Assembly (NCBI RefSeq): GCF_001662075.1
Contig: NZ_LYPL01000007.1
Coordinates: 186,001 to 250,000 of the forward strand
DNA from: Rhizobium bangladeshense
GTDB taxonomy: Bacteria; Pseudomonadota; Alphaproteobacteria; Rhizobiales; Rhizobiaceae
Direction of reading: 5' to 3'
Length of the DNA stretch: 64,000 bases
This document shows positions 55,049 through 64,000 of the stretch, piece by piece; positions within the stretch are counted from its first letter, which is position 1; each line of letters opens with the position of its first letter. The position numbers and the translations under genes were made by a program. The notes beneath the pieces are model-generated. The model worked only from the letters and a program-made list of their open reading frames with translations, did not search any database and was not told the DNA's origin.

Positions 55049-56716
55049 ATGACGAAATCCGGCAACCGTCCTTCAAAGGCGGTTGCCTTCCTTTTTCAGC
55101 GTGTAAGGGCGTCGGCCTTGCTGCAGGACAACAGATTGCTCGCATCCGGTACCGAGGCGCCGGCCGCGCCGGGGTCCGTGCGGATGGTTTTGCCGCGCGG
55201 GCGCATACCGCACGCATCCGTCATGCTCCTCGCCACCGCGGTTGCGCTGTTCAGTCTCGTGCCGCTCGGCTTCATCGGCTGGATCACCTATGATGTCGGC
55301 TGGGAAACCGTGAAGGCGCTCGTCTTCCGGTCGCGCGTCGGCGACCTCCTCATCAATACGGTTCTCCTGGAATCGATCACCATTCCGCTGTCGATCACGC
55401 TGGCTGTGACGCTTGCCTGGCTGACCGAGCGCACGGATGTTCCTTTCGCCAGGCTGTGGGCCTGGCTGGCGATCGCGCCGCTCGCCGTGCCGGCCTTCGT
55501 GCACAGCTATGCCTGGATCAGCCTCATTCCCGGCATGCGCGGCCTGCAGAGCGGCGTCTTCGTTTCGGTCATCGCATATTACCCCTTCCTCTATCTGCCG
55601 GTCGCCGCAGCCTTGCACCGCCTCGATCCCGCCATCGAGGATGCCGCGGCCTCGCTCGGCCTCAATCCCTGGCGTGTCTTCTTCCGCGCCGTGCTGCCGC
55701 AGCTGAGATTCGCCATCTGCGGCGGCTCGCTGCTGATCGCGCTGCACCTGCTTTCGGAATACGGTCTGTTCGTCATGATCCGGTTCGACACTTTCGCGAC
55801 GGCGATCGTCGACCAGTTCCAGTCTTCCTACAACAGCCCGGCCTCCAACATGCTCGGCGGCGTGCTCGTCGCCTGCTGTCTTTTCCTGCTTGGCCTCGAA
55901 GTGCTGCTGCGCGGCAACGAACGTTATGCCCGCGTCGGCGCCGGCTCACCGCGTCCGGCCGATCGCCGGCGTCTCGGCTGGTTCGTGGTGCCAGCCATCT
56001 CGCTACCCGTCGTCCTGGCGGTGCTGACACTCGGCGTGCCGCTGGTGACGCTCGGCCACTGGCTCTATCTCGGCGGCAGCGAGATCTGGCGTATCGAGGT
56101 CGTCAGCGCCTTCGCGCAGACGATCGTGCTTGCCCTTGCCGGCGGCGTGCTGGCGACGATAGCCGCGGCCCCGATGGCGTGGCTGTCCGTGCGCGCACCC
56201 GGTCGCTTGCAGCGCTTGCTCGAAGCCTGCCACTATTATGTCGGCTCGCTGCCGGGTGTCGTCGTGGCGCTGGCGCTGGTGACGATCACCGTGCGACTGA
56301 TGCTGCCACTCTATCAGACCTTCGCAACCCTGCTCGTCGCCTATGTGATGCTTTTTCTGCCGCGCGCCATGGTCGGGCTGCGCACCAGCATCGCCCAGGC
56401 GCCGGTGGAGCTGGAGCGCGCCGCGATGGGCCTCGGCCGCACCCCCGGCCAGGCGGTGCGGCAGATCACTATGCGGCTTGCAGCGCCCGGAGCCGCCGCC
56501 AGCGTGGCGCTCGCCGCACTCGGCATCACCAATGAACTCACGGCGACGCTGATGCTTTCGCCCAATGGCGTCGATACGCTGGCGACGAAATTCTGGTCGT
56601 TGACCAGCGAAATCGATTATGTCTCTGCCGCCCCCTACGCCTTCATGATGATCGTGCTGTCGCTGCCGCTCACCCTGACGCTCTACACGCAATCGAAACG
56701 GACCGCCGGCCAATGA
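55049..56716 (+). CDS. Iron(III) ABC transporter permease (FbpB-like)
   Basis: Inner-membrane permease of 555 residues, in which the two usual permease domains are fused in one chain. About 12 helices are seen, with EAA-type loops for ATPase contact around [23 protein letters not shown] (first half) and [23 protein letters not shown] (second half). The first about 45 residues are polar and may be a non-conserved extension; an ATG at 55184 is an alternative start. It overlaps the ATPase gene by four bases. Confidence 0.9.
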   Translation: MTKSGNRPSKAVAFLFQRVRASALLQDNRLLASGTEAPAAPGSVRMVLPRGRIPHASVMLLATAVALFSLVPLGFIGWITYDVGWETVKALVFRSRVGDLLINTVLLESITIPLSITLAVTLAWLTERTDVPFARLWAWLAIAPLAVPAFVHSYAWISLIPGMRGLQSGVFVSVIAYYPFLYLPVAAALHRLDPAIEDAAASLGLNPWRVFFRAVLPQLRFAICGGSLLIALHLLSEYGLFVMIRFDTFATAIVDQFQSSYNSPASNMLGGVLVACCLFLLGLEVLLRGNERYARVGAGSPRPADRRRLGWFVVPAISLPVVLAVLTLGVPLVTLGHWLYLGGSEIWRIEVVSAFAQTIVLALAGGVLATIAAAPMAWLSVRAPGRLQRLLEACHYYVGSLPGVVVALALVTITVRLMLPLYQTFATLLVAYVMLFLPRAMVGLRTSIAQAPVELERAAMGLGRTPGQAVRQITMRLAAPGAAASVALAALGITNELTATLMLSPNGVDTLATKFWSLTSEIDYVSAAPYAFMMIVLSLPLTLTLYTQSKRTAGQ

Positions 56717-57750
56717 CGCTGCTTACGATCGAGAATATCAGCAAGCGTTACGGGCCGGTCCAGGCGCTGAAGGATATCTCGCTCGAAGTGCAGGCGGGCA
56801 GTCGCACCGCCGTCGTCGGGCCGTCCGGTTCGGGCAAAACGACGCTGCTGCGCATTATTGCCGGCTTCGAGCAAGCCGACACCGGCAGGGTGACCCTGGA
56901 TGGCGACGTGCTGGCGGACGGTCCGGCCGCGGTGCCGGCCCATAAGCGCGGCATCGGCATCGTCTCGCAGGACGGAGCGCTGTTTCCGCATCTGAGCGTT
57001 GGCGAGAATATCGGTTTCGGTTTCGAGAAGGGGGCTGTGGATCGCGAGAAGCGCATCATCGATCTGCTCGATATGGTCGAGCTCGATCGCGGCATGCTGG
57101 CGCGGCGCCCGCACCAGCTTTCCGGCGGCCAGCAGCAGCGCGTCGCACTTGCCCGCGCGCTCGGCCGCAAGCCGCGGCTGATGCTGCTCGACGAGCCGTT
57201 CTCGGCGCTTGATACCGGCTTGCGTGAAAACATGCGCAAGGTGGTGGCGCGCGTGCTGCAGGGAGCCGGCATTACCGCCGTTCTGGTGACGCACGATCAG
57301 GAAGAGGCGCTGAGCTTTGCCGATCAGGTGGCGGTCTTGAGGGAAGGGCGGCTGATCCAGGCCGGATCGCCGCAATCATTATATCTGCATCCCAGGGATC
57401 GCGAGACGGCGCTGTTCCTCGGCGATGCCGTCTTGCTGCCCGCCATCATCCGGAACGGGCTGGCCGACTGCGCCCTCGGCCGCGTCGCGGTCGACGGCAG
57501 CCGGCAGGGCAAGGCGGATATCATGCTGCGGCCCGAACAGATCCGTGTCATTGTCGATGAAAGCGATCGCGATCACGGCGGACGTGTCGTCGAGGTGGAG
57601 TTCGGCGGCGCGGTCTGCACCGTTGCCGTTTCGCTCGATGGCGTTGCCCTGCCGCCGATCCGGATCAAGACCTCGAGCGTCGCGCTTCCCTCGCGCGGCG
57701 ATCTCGTTCGCCTCGATATTTCAGGCAAGGCGCACGTCTTCGAACGGTAA
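56713..57750 (+). CDS. Iron(III) ABC transporter ATP-binding protein
   Basis: A 345-residue ATPase. Walker A is GPSGSGKTT, the signature [15 protein letters not shown], Walker [13 protein letters not shown], and the switch His in [12 protein letters not shown]-terminal TOBE-like domain of about 100 residues has the FbpC type. It powers ferric iron import by the preceding permease. It ends two bases before the convergent glucoamylase-family gene. Confidence 0.93.
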   Translation: MTLLTIENISKRYGPVQALKDISLEVQAGSRTAVVGPSGSGKTTLLRIIAGFEQADTGRVTLDGDVLADGPAAVPAHKRGIGIVSQDGALFPHLSVGENIGFGFEKGAVDREKRIIDLLDMVELDRGMLARRPHQLSGGQQQRVALARALGRKPRLMLLDEPFSALDTGLRENMRKVVARVLQGAGITAVLVTHDQEEALSFADQVAVLREGRLIQAGSPQSLYLHPRDRETALFLGDAVLLPAIIRNGLADCALGRVAVDGSRQGKADIMLRPEQIRVIVDESDRDHGGRVVEVEFGGAVCTVAVSLDGVALPPIRIKTSSVALPSRGDLVRLDISGKAHVFER

Positions 57751-57752
57751 AA

Positions 57753-59084
57753 TCAACCGACCTTGCGCATCAGCTCTTCCGGCTCGATACCTTCGAGCCA
57801 GCCGCCGGTGAAGCCGGCGCGCTCGAGGCCGAGGCGGATGGTCGGCGATTGCCGCATCAGCTTCCAGATGAAGTCGGAGCGCTCGTTTTCGACGGTCATG
57901 ACGACAAGGCCCTGGTCGATGCCGACGGTGCGATCGTCGACCCAGCCTTCCGGCCGCTTGGTCTTGACCGTCGGGTTGAAACCGCCGGGAAAACCGCCCT
58001 CCAAGAGCAGGTTCGGATAGCTGGTCAAAAGTGCCTTGGTGCCGTCGAGAGCCGCCTGCCGGTCGTAGGGCAGGCAGGCGAGGGCTGCCCAAGGGGCGAT
58101 CGTACCGTCATCCGGGCCGAGCGGGGCGCCGCGCGCGGCATAACCCAGAACCTTCGGCTGGCGGCCGCCGCGCATGCGCCGGGTTGGCGGCGGGCCGTCG
58201 CAAGCGGAAAAACCCCAGATATTCCTGTTGTAGCCGACGAACTGGCCGGGATTACGCTCGGCATAGTCACGCTGGACGTTGATGACCACCTGGGTGTTGC
58301 GGAAATAATCCCAGTTCCGCTCCGCCATCGGCCTGTCCCGAATGCCGCGGAAATCGATCCAGGCATGGGAGAACAAATGGATGAACAGCGGGCCGGCATA
58401 GAGATAGGGCTGTTCGCCGTGCATCATCCAGGAATAGCTTGACGTAAAGGCGTCGTAGCAGGATTGCGGGATAGGATGCGTCGGTGATGCCAGCGCCAGG
58501 GCATAAAGGATGATCGCCTCGTCGAAGCCGTGATAACGCCAGCGCAGAAAGCCCGACGAGGGCTTCCAGCCCATGGAAATGGTGTCGCCCTTGTTCAGCG
58601 CCCAGCGCCAGTCGACGCGTTCGTAGATGAAGGTCGCGAGCTCACGGATTTCAGCCTCGGTCTCGTCCTGGCGATCGAAATATTGCGCTGATGTCAGGAT
58701 GCCGGCAACGAGCAGAGCGGTGTCGATGGTCGAAAGCTCGCTGTTCCAGGCGCGGTTGCCGGTGTCCATGTGCAGGAAATGGTAGAAGAAGCCGCGGTGG
58801 CCGGTCGCATGACGTTCCTCGCCCTGGCGCGCCTCGGCGAAGAAACGCAGCGTATTGACGGTACGTTCGGCCGCTTCCTTGCGGGTGATCCAGCAACGTT
58901 CGACGCCAACGGTATAGGAGGAAAGCGCAAAGCCGACGGCCGCGATGCTCGCCGGCACGCCGCCGATCGAGGTATCCGCTACCAGGCCATTCTCGGGATT
59001 GGAATATTTCAGGAAGTACTTGAATGCCGAATACTGCAACCTGTCGACCAGGGCGGCGTCAATGTCTTCAATCCGTTGCAGCAT
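57753..59084 (-). CDS. Glucoamylase-family (alpha/alpha)6 glycosidase
   Basis: A 443-residue protein with the Glycoamylase domain (FKYFLKYSNPENGLVADTS near residue 25, FLHMDTGNRAWNSELSTIDTALL, then GMWKPS-type MGWKPSSGFLRW). This family includes GH144 endo-beta-1,2-glucanases, and the same domain occurs in cyclic beta-1,2-glucan synthases, so a beta-1,2-glucan substrate is likely in a Rhizobium. No signal peptide is seen, which points to a cytoplasmic site. Its promoter should lie in the A+T-rich 59085-59339 gap. Confidence 0.82.
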   Translation of the reverse strand: MLQRIEDIDAALVDRLQYSAFKYFLKYSNPENGLVADTSIGGVPASIAAVGFALSSYTVGVERCWITRKEAAERTVNTLRFFAEARQGEERHATGHRGFFYHFLHMDTGNRAWNSELSTIDTALLVAGILTSAQYFDRQDETEAEIRELATFIYERVDWRWALNKGDTISMGWKPSSGFLRWRYHGFDEAIILYALALASPTHPIPQSCYDAFTSSYSWMMHGEQPYLYAGPLFIHLFSHAWIDFRGIRDRPMAERNWDYFRNTQVVINVQRDYAERNPGQFVGYNRNIWGFSACDGPPPTRRMRGGRQPKVLGYAARGAPLGPDDGTIAPWAALACLPYDRQAALDGTKALLTSYPNLLLEGGFPGGFNPTVKTKRPEGWVDDRTVGIDQGLVVMTVENERSDFIWKLMRQSPTIRLGLERAGFTGGWLEGIEPEELMRKVG

Positions 59085-59339
59085 AGGCTCCTACCCAACT
59101 GTTGCATCGCCCCCATGGTTGAACATGAGGGCCGTCCCTCGGCAAATCAAACCTTTTTGATTCGCAAGGATAAGAGAACACAAACGACGGGTATCGGTCG
59201 TTAACAATTATCGGTGAAATAATATCTAGCATAAGTCATATAAGCGGTGCAGCAAACGCGACGGTCCGCGCGCCACCGGCGCGGGTTATTTTCTCGCGAT
59301 ACTTGTATGTCAGATTCTCCCGAGACTATGTTTTCACGC

Positions 59340-61178
59340 TCAGGCGGCTTCATCGACCCGAACCAGATGGCCTGCCGTCACTTCCCGGTATCGGCGCGGC
59401 GGCGCGACGTAGCCAACCGGGCGAACGGGGCTCTTGAGCTCGTCGGTTCCGAGGTTGCGCTTGATGCCGCGACGTGAGGGGTCGGGCACCGGCACGGCTG
59501 CCATCAGCTTCTTCGTGTAGGCGTGCTGCGGGTTGCTGAACAGTTCAGCGCGCGGGCCGATCTCGACGATTTCGCCAAGATACATCACCGCGACCCGATG
59601 GCTGACGCGCTCGACCACGGCCATGTCGTGGGAAATGAACAGGAAAGCGAGGTTGAGGCTTTGCTGCAGGTCCATCAGCAGATTGCAGACCTGTGCCTTG
59701 ATCGAGACATCGAGGGCCGAGACGCTTTCGTCGGCGACGATCACCTTCGGATCGAGCGCGAGCGCGCGGGCGATGCAGATGCGCTGGCGCTGACCGCCGG
59801 AGAATTCGTGCGGATATCGTTTCATCATGTCGGGTTTCAGTCCGACGCGTTCGAGAAGATCGGCGGCCTTGTCGCGGGCCTGGGCGCCGGTGCCGAGGCC
59901 GTGTTCGGTGATGGGTTCGGCGACTGCGGCGCCGACGGTCATGCGCGGGTTGAGGCTGGCGAAGGGATCCTGAAAGATCATCTGGATGCTGCGGCGCATC
60001 CGTCTGAGACTGACCGCGTCAAGGCTCAGCACGTCATACCCGTCGAGGCTGACGCTGCCGCCGTTCGGCTGGACGAGGCGGGTGACCGTGCGGCCGGTGG
60101 TCGACTTGCCGCAGCCGGATTCGCCGACGAGCGACAGCGTCTCGCCCTGGAAGAGATCGAAGGAGACGTCCTCGACCGCATGGATCGCGCCCGTCTTGCG
60201 GCCGAGCAGGCCGCCGCGGATATCGAAACGGGTCACAAGGTTCTTGACTTCGAGGATCGGCGTCCGGCGCCGGTCGACAGTATCGGCCACTTCGACCGGC
60301 TCGCGGCGTTCGCCGGTCGTGGTATCGATGACGGGGAAACGCAGCGGCCATTTCCGGTCGGCCATCGAGCCGAGGCGCGGCACGGCCGAGAGCAGTGCGC
60401 GGGTATAGGGATGTCTGCCGCGATGGAAGATGTCGTCGGTCGTGCCGGTTTCCACCGCTTCGCCGCGATACATGACGATGGTGCGGTCAGCAATTTCGGC
60501 AACGACGCCCATGTCGTGGGTGATGAAGAGAACGGACATGCCCTCTTCTTCCTGCAGCATCTTGATCAGGTCGAGAATCTGGCCCTGGATCGTCACGTCG
60601 AGCGCCGTCGTCGGTTCGTCGGCGATCAGCAGTTTCGGCCGGCTGGCGAGCGCCATGGCGATCATTACGCGCTGGCGCATGCCGCCCGAGAACTGGTGCG
60701 GATATTCGTCGAAGCGCGAAGCGGCGTTGGGGATGCGGACCTTTTCCAGCAGCCGCACGGTCTCGGCCCGCGCCTCGGCCTTGCCGATCTCGCCGTGGCA
60801 GGTGAGCGCTTCGGAGATCTGGCGGCCGATGGTGAAAATCGGGTTGAGGGATGTCATCGGCTCCTGGAAGATCATTGCGGCGTCGTTGCCGCGCACCCGG
60901 CGCATCTCCCTTTCCGGAAGGCTGAGAACATCCTTGCCATTCAAGGTGATGGCACCATCGATGCGGCTCGATCCGTTGGCGAGCAACCGCATGATCGAAA
61001 GGGAGGTGACGCTCTTGCCCGATCCGCTTTCGCCGACGATTGCCACGGTCTCGCCAGGCATGACATCGAAGGAGACGTCGCGCACCACCGGCTTCCAGTC
61101 GCCATCGACGAGGAAGGAGGTCGTCAGGTTCCGGACGGAGAGAACAGGAGAGGCGGGGGCCGAAGAAACATCATTCAT
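59340..61178 (-). CDS. Peptide ABC transporter, fused twin ATP-binding protein
   Basis: A 612-residue fusion of a DppD-like and a DppF-like ATPase, as found in GsiA-type glutathione importers. Each half has Walker A (GESGSGKSV and GESGCGKST), a signature (FSGGMRQRV and FSGGQRQRI) and Walker B (LLIADEPTTALD and VIVADESVSALD). Both halves carry the oligopeptide-type C-terminal extension. It is the last gene of a minus-strand operon with gamma-glutamyltransferase and a DUF1028 gene, so glutathione or gamma-glutamyl peptides are likely cargo. Confidence 0.92.
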   Translation of the reverse strand: MNDVSSAPASPVLSVRNLTTSFLVDGDWKPVVRDVSFDVMPGETVAIVGESGSGKSVTSLSIMRLLANGSSRIDGAITLNGKDVLSLPEREMRRVRGNDAAMIFQEPMTSLNPIFTIGRQISEALTCHGEIGKAEARAETVRLLEKVRIPNAASRFDEYPHQFSGGMRQRVMIAMALASRPKLLIADEPTTALDVTIQGQILDLIKMLQEEEGMSVLFITHDMGVVAEIADRTIVMYRGEAVETGTTDDIFHRGRHPYTRALLSAVPRLGSMADRKWPLRFPVIDTTTGERREPVEVADTVDRRRTPILEVKNLVTRFDIRGGLLGRKTGAIHAVEDVSFDLFQGETLSLVGESGCGKSTTGRTVTRLVQPNGGSVSLDGYDVLSLDAVSLRRMRRSIQMIFQDPFASLNPRMTVGAAVAEPITEHGLGTGAQARDKAADLLERVGLKPDMMKRYPHEFSGGQRQRICIARALALDPKVIVADESVSALDVSIKAQVCNLLMDLQQSLNLAFLFISHDMAVVERVSHRVAVMYLGEIVEIGPRAELFSNPQHAYTKKLMAAVPVPDPSRRGIKRNLGTDELKSPVRPVGYVAPPRRYREVTAGHLVRVDEAA

Positions 61179-61202
61179 GTCGTTCCCTTTGTGTTATCGA
61201 AT

Positions 61203-61958
61203 TCACGTCTTCAAAGGCGTGGCGAAAGAGGCGGAAGGCCTGCCTGCCGCTATGCGAGCCGCTTCCAGCGTCGCGATCTTTTCATCGATCTCGCGCCTGT
61301 CGGGCATGCCGTTCGGATTTTGCCGCGTCGCCATCGTCTCCGCGACATGCAGGTAACGTTCACCCGCCACGGTTTGGAGGCGGACAAGTTCGGCGAGCGG
61401 ATCGGGATGATCGTCGGCGCGGATACTCAGCCAAGGATAATCCTGATCGCGATGGACGACGAGGGCGGCGGACTGTCTGCCGCGCTTGTCACCGCCGGCA
61501 TCCTCGCCTGCCTGCATCGCAAACAGCAGGCGTTCGGCCAACGGCTTGTCCATTGCCTTGTTATAGGTGGCAAGCGTTTCGGTGATGACCTCGGGACCCG
61601 CAAGCATGTTGCCGGCGACCGAGACGTTTTCGTCGATCAGATGCCCCGCCCAGTCGATGCATGCGGCGCCGGTGAAGGCGGCGTTGCGCCCCTTTGCATC
61701 GATGAGGTGCAGCTGCCGCTGATTGCGGCCGGCGTCACGCGCGGTCAGCTCGGCGATGATTTCCTTCGGCGCTTTGCCCGCGGCCAGTAGCGACAGGCCG
61801 TCGACGCCGTAAAGCGGGCTGACGAAGGCCTGCGTGGCGACGGCACCGATGCTGCCGCGAATATGCGGCACAAGGGCGCCGACGGCGAAGAAGCGGCTCG
61901 CGACGGCGATGCCGAGATAACCAGTCAAGGGATCACGGGCGACGATCGACCAGGTCAT
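61203..61958 (-). CDS. DUF1028 family Ntn-hydrolase-like protein
   Basis: A 251-residue protein of the DUF1028 family, which has an Ntn-hydrolase fold and often accompanies gamma-glutamyltransferase and peptide uptake genes. It begins MTWSIVARDPLTGYLGIAVASRFFAVG and shows GSIGAVATQAF and VSVAGNMLAG. The proposed activity is amide or gamma-glutamyl hydrolysis but is not proven. The start at 61958 is two bases after the ggt stop, so the two are translationally coupled. Confidence 0.85.
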   Translation of the reverse strand: MTWSIVARDPLTGYLGIAVASRFFAVGALVPHIRGSIGAVATQAFVSPLYGVDGLSLLAAGKAPKEIIAELTARDAGRNQRQLHLIDAKGRNAAFTGAACIDWAGHLIDENVSVAGNMLAGPEVITETLATYNKAMDKPLAERLLFAMQAGEDAGGDKRGRQSAALVVHRDQDYPWLSIRADDHPDPLAELVRLQTVAGERYLHVAETMATRQNPNGMPDRREIDEKIATLEAARIAAGRPSASFATPLKT

Positions 61959-61960
61959 GG

Positions 61961-63745
61961 CTATCTCCCGATCGCATAAGCCTGCATCAGGCGCGGGGTG
62001 GCTGCGGCGCGCAACAGTCCGTCGGCATCGCGTCTCGCAGCGGTCAGCCGGCCGACCGTCCAGGGATCGGCGACCGTCAGCTTGTGGCCCTTGCGGCGCA
62101 AGGCATCGAGGACATCGGGGCCGAAATTCGCCTCCGCCATCAGGCTGCCGGGTTCGCGGGTGCGCGGATAGAAGGAGGCCGGAAAATGCGAGGTGTGGAA
62201 CAGCGGCTGGTCGATCGCCGCCTGCAGGTTCAACCTGTGATGGGCATAACGCAGGAAGAAGGAGAGCTGCCACTGCTCTTGCTGGTCGCCGCCCGGTGTG
62301 CCGAAGGCCAGCGTCGGGCGGCCGTCGTAGAGGCCGAGCGAAGGCGTCAGCGTCGTGCGCGGCCGTTTGCCGGGGGCAAGCGACGTCGGCAGGCCTGGTT
62401 TCAGCCAGAACATCTGGGCGCGGGAATTGAGGCAGAAGCCAAGGCCGGGCACGGTCGGCGAGGATTGCAGCCAGCCGCCTGATGGCGTGACGGAAACCAT
62501 GTTGCCGTCGCGGTCGATGACGTCGATATGCACCGTGTCGCCGCGCTTTTCGGAAAGATGCGCCATGGTCGGCTCGTAGACGGCGCCGGTCTTCGAATCC
62601 GCACCGAGCATCGTCATCGTCAGATCATGCTGCGCCTCGAAGCCAGGAACGATGCCGGCGCGAAGATCGAAGGAGGCGTCCGCGCCGATAAGCTTGCGGC
62701 GCTCGGCGGCATAGGCCTCCGACAGCAGATGCGTGACAGGGATCTCCGAAAAATCAGGATCGCCGTAATAGACTTCGCGGTCGGCGAAGGCGAGCTTCAT
62801 CGCCTCGACGACGGTATGGACGAAATCGGCGCCAATGGAGTCCATTGCGCCGAGATCAAAGCCTTTGAGGATCGACAGGGTCTGCAGGAAGACCGGACCC
62901 TGGCCCCAGGGGCCGATCTTGGCGATGGTCCAGCCATGATAATCATAGGTCAGCGGCTCCTCGATCGTTGCCGACCAGTTTGCCATGTCGCTGGCAGTCA
63001 AAACGCCCTTGTGACGGTTGCCGCTCGCATCCATCACCTCGGCGGTCTTCAGATAGTCGTCGATCGTCTCGGCGACGAAGCCGCGATAGAAGGCGTCGCG
63101 GGCCGCCTGCACTTGCGCTTCCCTGCCGCTTTTCGCCTCGGCCTCGTCGATGATACGTTTCCAGGTTTCGGCAAGCACCGGATTCCTGAAATTCGCATGC
63201 GCTTGGGGCGCGCTGCCGCCCGGCAGCCAGGTCTCGTAGGAGGTCGGCCATTCCTTCTCGAAGAAGGCGGCGAGCCCTTGGATGGTGGCGGAGACGCGCG
63301 GCAGCATCGGATGGCCGTGCTCGGCGTAATAAATCGCCGGTTCCAGCACATCGCGCACGCTCATCGAGCCGTAGTCGCGCAGCATCAGCATCCAGCCATC
63401 GAAGGAGCCGGGGATGACGGTCGCAAGCAGCCCGTCGCCGGGGATCAGGCTCAGGCCTTCCGCCGTATAATGTTCGATCGTTGCGCCGGCGGGGGCAGGT
63501 CCTTGCGCGCAGATGACCTCGACCTTGTCCTTCTTCTTCGAATAGATCACCGCCGGCAGGTCGCCGCCCGGACCGCAAAGATGCGGCTCGACGATCTGCA
63601 GCACGAAACCTGTCGCTACCGCCGCATCGAAGGCGTTGCCGCCCTTTTCGAGAATGCTCATGCCGACGGCCGAGGCGATCCAGTGCGTCGAGGTGACGAC
63701 GCCGAAGGTGCCGAGGATCTCGGGACGGGTCGTGAATGCGGTCAT
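61961..63745 (-). CDS. ggt: Gamma-glutamyltransferase
   Basis: Splits the gamma-glutamyl bond of glutathione and related peptides. The protein has 594 residues and should self-cleave before Thr404 in RGDTVHIDVID, the N-terminal nucleophile of the small subunit. The following NMVSVTPSGGW and a later GTPGGDQQEQW match the family, the latter near the oxyanion region. No signal peptide is seen, so it is probably cytoplasmic, acting after peptide import. It lies between a DppC-like permease and DUF1028. Confidence 0.9.
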   Translation of the reverse strand: MTAFTTRPEILGTFGVVTSTHWIASAVGMSILEKGGNAFDAAVATGFVLQIVEPHLCGPGGDLPAVIYSKKKDKVEVICAQGPAPAGATIEHYTAEGLSLIPGDGLLATVIPGSFDGWMLMLRDYGSMSVRDVLEPAIYYAEHGHPMLPRVSATIQGLAAFFEKEWPTSYETWLPGGSAPQAHANFRNPVLAETWKRIIDEAEAKSGREAQVQAARDAFYRGFVAETIDDYLKTAEVMDASGNRHKGVLTASDMANWSATIEEPLTYDYHGWTIAKIGPWGQGPVFLQTLSILKGFDLGAMDSIGADFVHTVVEAMKLAFADREVYYGDPDFSEIPVTHLLSEAYAAERRKLIGADASFDLRAGIVPGFEAQHDLTMTMLGADSKTGAVYEPTMAHLSEKRGDTVHIDVIDRDGNMVSVTPSGGWLQSSPTVPGLGFCLNSRAQMFWLKPGLPTSLAPGKRPRTTLTPSLGLYDGRPTLAFGTPGGDQQEQWQLSFFLRYAHHRLNLQAAIDQPLFHTSHFPASFYPRTREPGSLMAEANFGPDVLDALRRKGHKLTVADPWTVGRLTAARRDADGLLRAAATPRLMQAYAIGR

Positions 63746-63766
63746 GTCAAATGTCCTTTCGAGAAA

Positions 63767-64000
63767 TCATGCTTCGCGCGGATCGAGCGCATCGCGCAGG
63801 CCGTCGCCTAAGAGATTGAAACCGATAACGACGAGGAAGATCGCGGCTCCCGGCCACATCGCCATCCAAGGCGCCTGGGAGAGGAAATTCTTGGCGACGT
63901 TCAGCATCGAGCCCCAGCTCGGCGCCGGCGGTTGCTGTCCGAGGCCGAGAAAGGAGAGGCTCGCTTCGGCGATGATCGCGGTGGCGATGGTCAACGTCGC
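63767..64000 (-). CDS. Peptide ABC transporter permease (DppC-like), 5' end outside the window
   Basis: C-terminal 77 residues of an inner-membrane permease; the frame is open through base 64000. [19 protein letters not shown] and the last helix followed by [12 protein letters not shown] are the DppC/OppC C-terminal hallmark. It is 21 bases upstream of ggt on the same strand, showing that the operon's remaining transporter genes lie beyond the window. Confidence 0.9.
   Translation of the reverse strand, partial: ATLTIATAIIAEASLSFLGLGQQPPAPSWGSMLNVAKNFLSQAPWMAMWPGAAIFLVVIGFNLLGDGLRDALDPREA

Noticed and set aside
55070..55100. Hairpin AAGGCGGTTGCCTT with a T-run between the iron-binding protein and permease genes
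   Set aside because: Stem is short and lies inside the assigned permease start; it could be a weak attenuator, but the evidence is too thin to list.
59523..61790. Open frame of 755 codons on the plus strand
   Set aside because: It is antisense to the clearly recognisable twin-ATPase gene and DUF1028 gene; composition is His/Asp/Arg-rich, typical of the complement of GC-rich coding DNA, with no family motif.

Overview
The window reads as a chromosomal segment of a Rhizobium sensu stricto species, probably the etli/leguminosarum group. It is GC-rich and gene-dense. The evidence is PHB synthesis genes with the PhaR/AniA regulator, an RpoH2-type sigma factor, a metA gene behind a SAM-II riboswitch, an IRO-box iron transporter, a Suv3-like helicase and short palindromic intergenic repeats. 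No tRNA, rRNA, insertion sequence, prophage or CRISPR array was seen.

Layout. 1-11 kb: end of an MFS transporter, ispG, hisC, ispA, mtgA, a 2H-phosphoesterase-like gene, a GST, rpmF, phaR and phbAB, then two tiny envelope genes. 11.1-11.8 kb: a gene-free stretch holding three spaced copies of a GATTCGT tandem pair and a strong excess of GANTC (CcrM-type) sites. 11.9-18.2 kb: Suv3-like helicase, S4 protein, 7Fe ferredoxin, CarD and rpoH2, the last behind a long leader with a general-stress type promoter. 18.3-26.9 kb: M48 lipoprotein protease, a drug MFS/MarR divergent pair around a palindromic operator, thiamine pyrophosphokinase, an ABC-F protein, and a SbmA/BacA-type ABC protein whose ATPase motifs are degenerate.

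27-36 kb: SAM-II riboswitch and metA, an aldose epimerase, a GntR-NagB-NagA-SIS amino-sugar operon, and efp divergent from its modification genes epmA-epmB. 36.2-46.6 kb: a seven-gene co-directional run of a carrier protein, an acyl-CoA-dehydrogenase-like protein, an amino acid:carrier-protein ligase (a class II synthetase homologue), DUF1839, a GH2 glycosidase, a glycosyltransferase, and a 1118-residue flippase fused to two alpha/beta-hydrolase domains. A convergent glycosyltransferase follows. This is the best candidate for an undescribed system: an aminoacyl group is loaded on a carrier protein and perhaps passed to an exported glycan.

48-64 kb: a stand-alone AsnC ligand-binding protein; a LysR-regulated pipecolate/lysine catabolic set (hglS, amaA-like, amaB-like); an iron(III) ABC transporter with an IRO box over its promoter; a glucoamylase-family protein; and a minus-strand peptide-ABC operon that also encodes gamma-glutamyltransferase and a DUF1028 Ntn-hydrolase and runs off the window end.

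Functions are assigned from recognisable motifs and family knowledge. No database search was run. Start codons were chosen by ribosome-binding site, overlap with neighbours and expected N-terminus.
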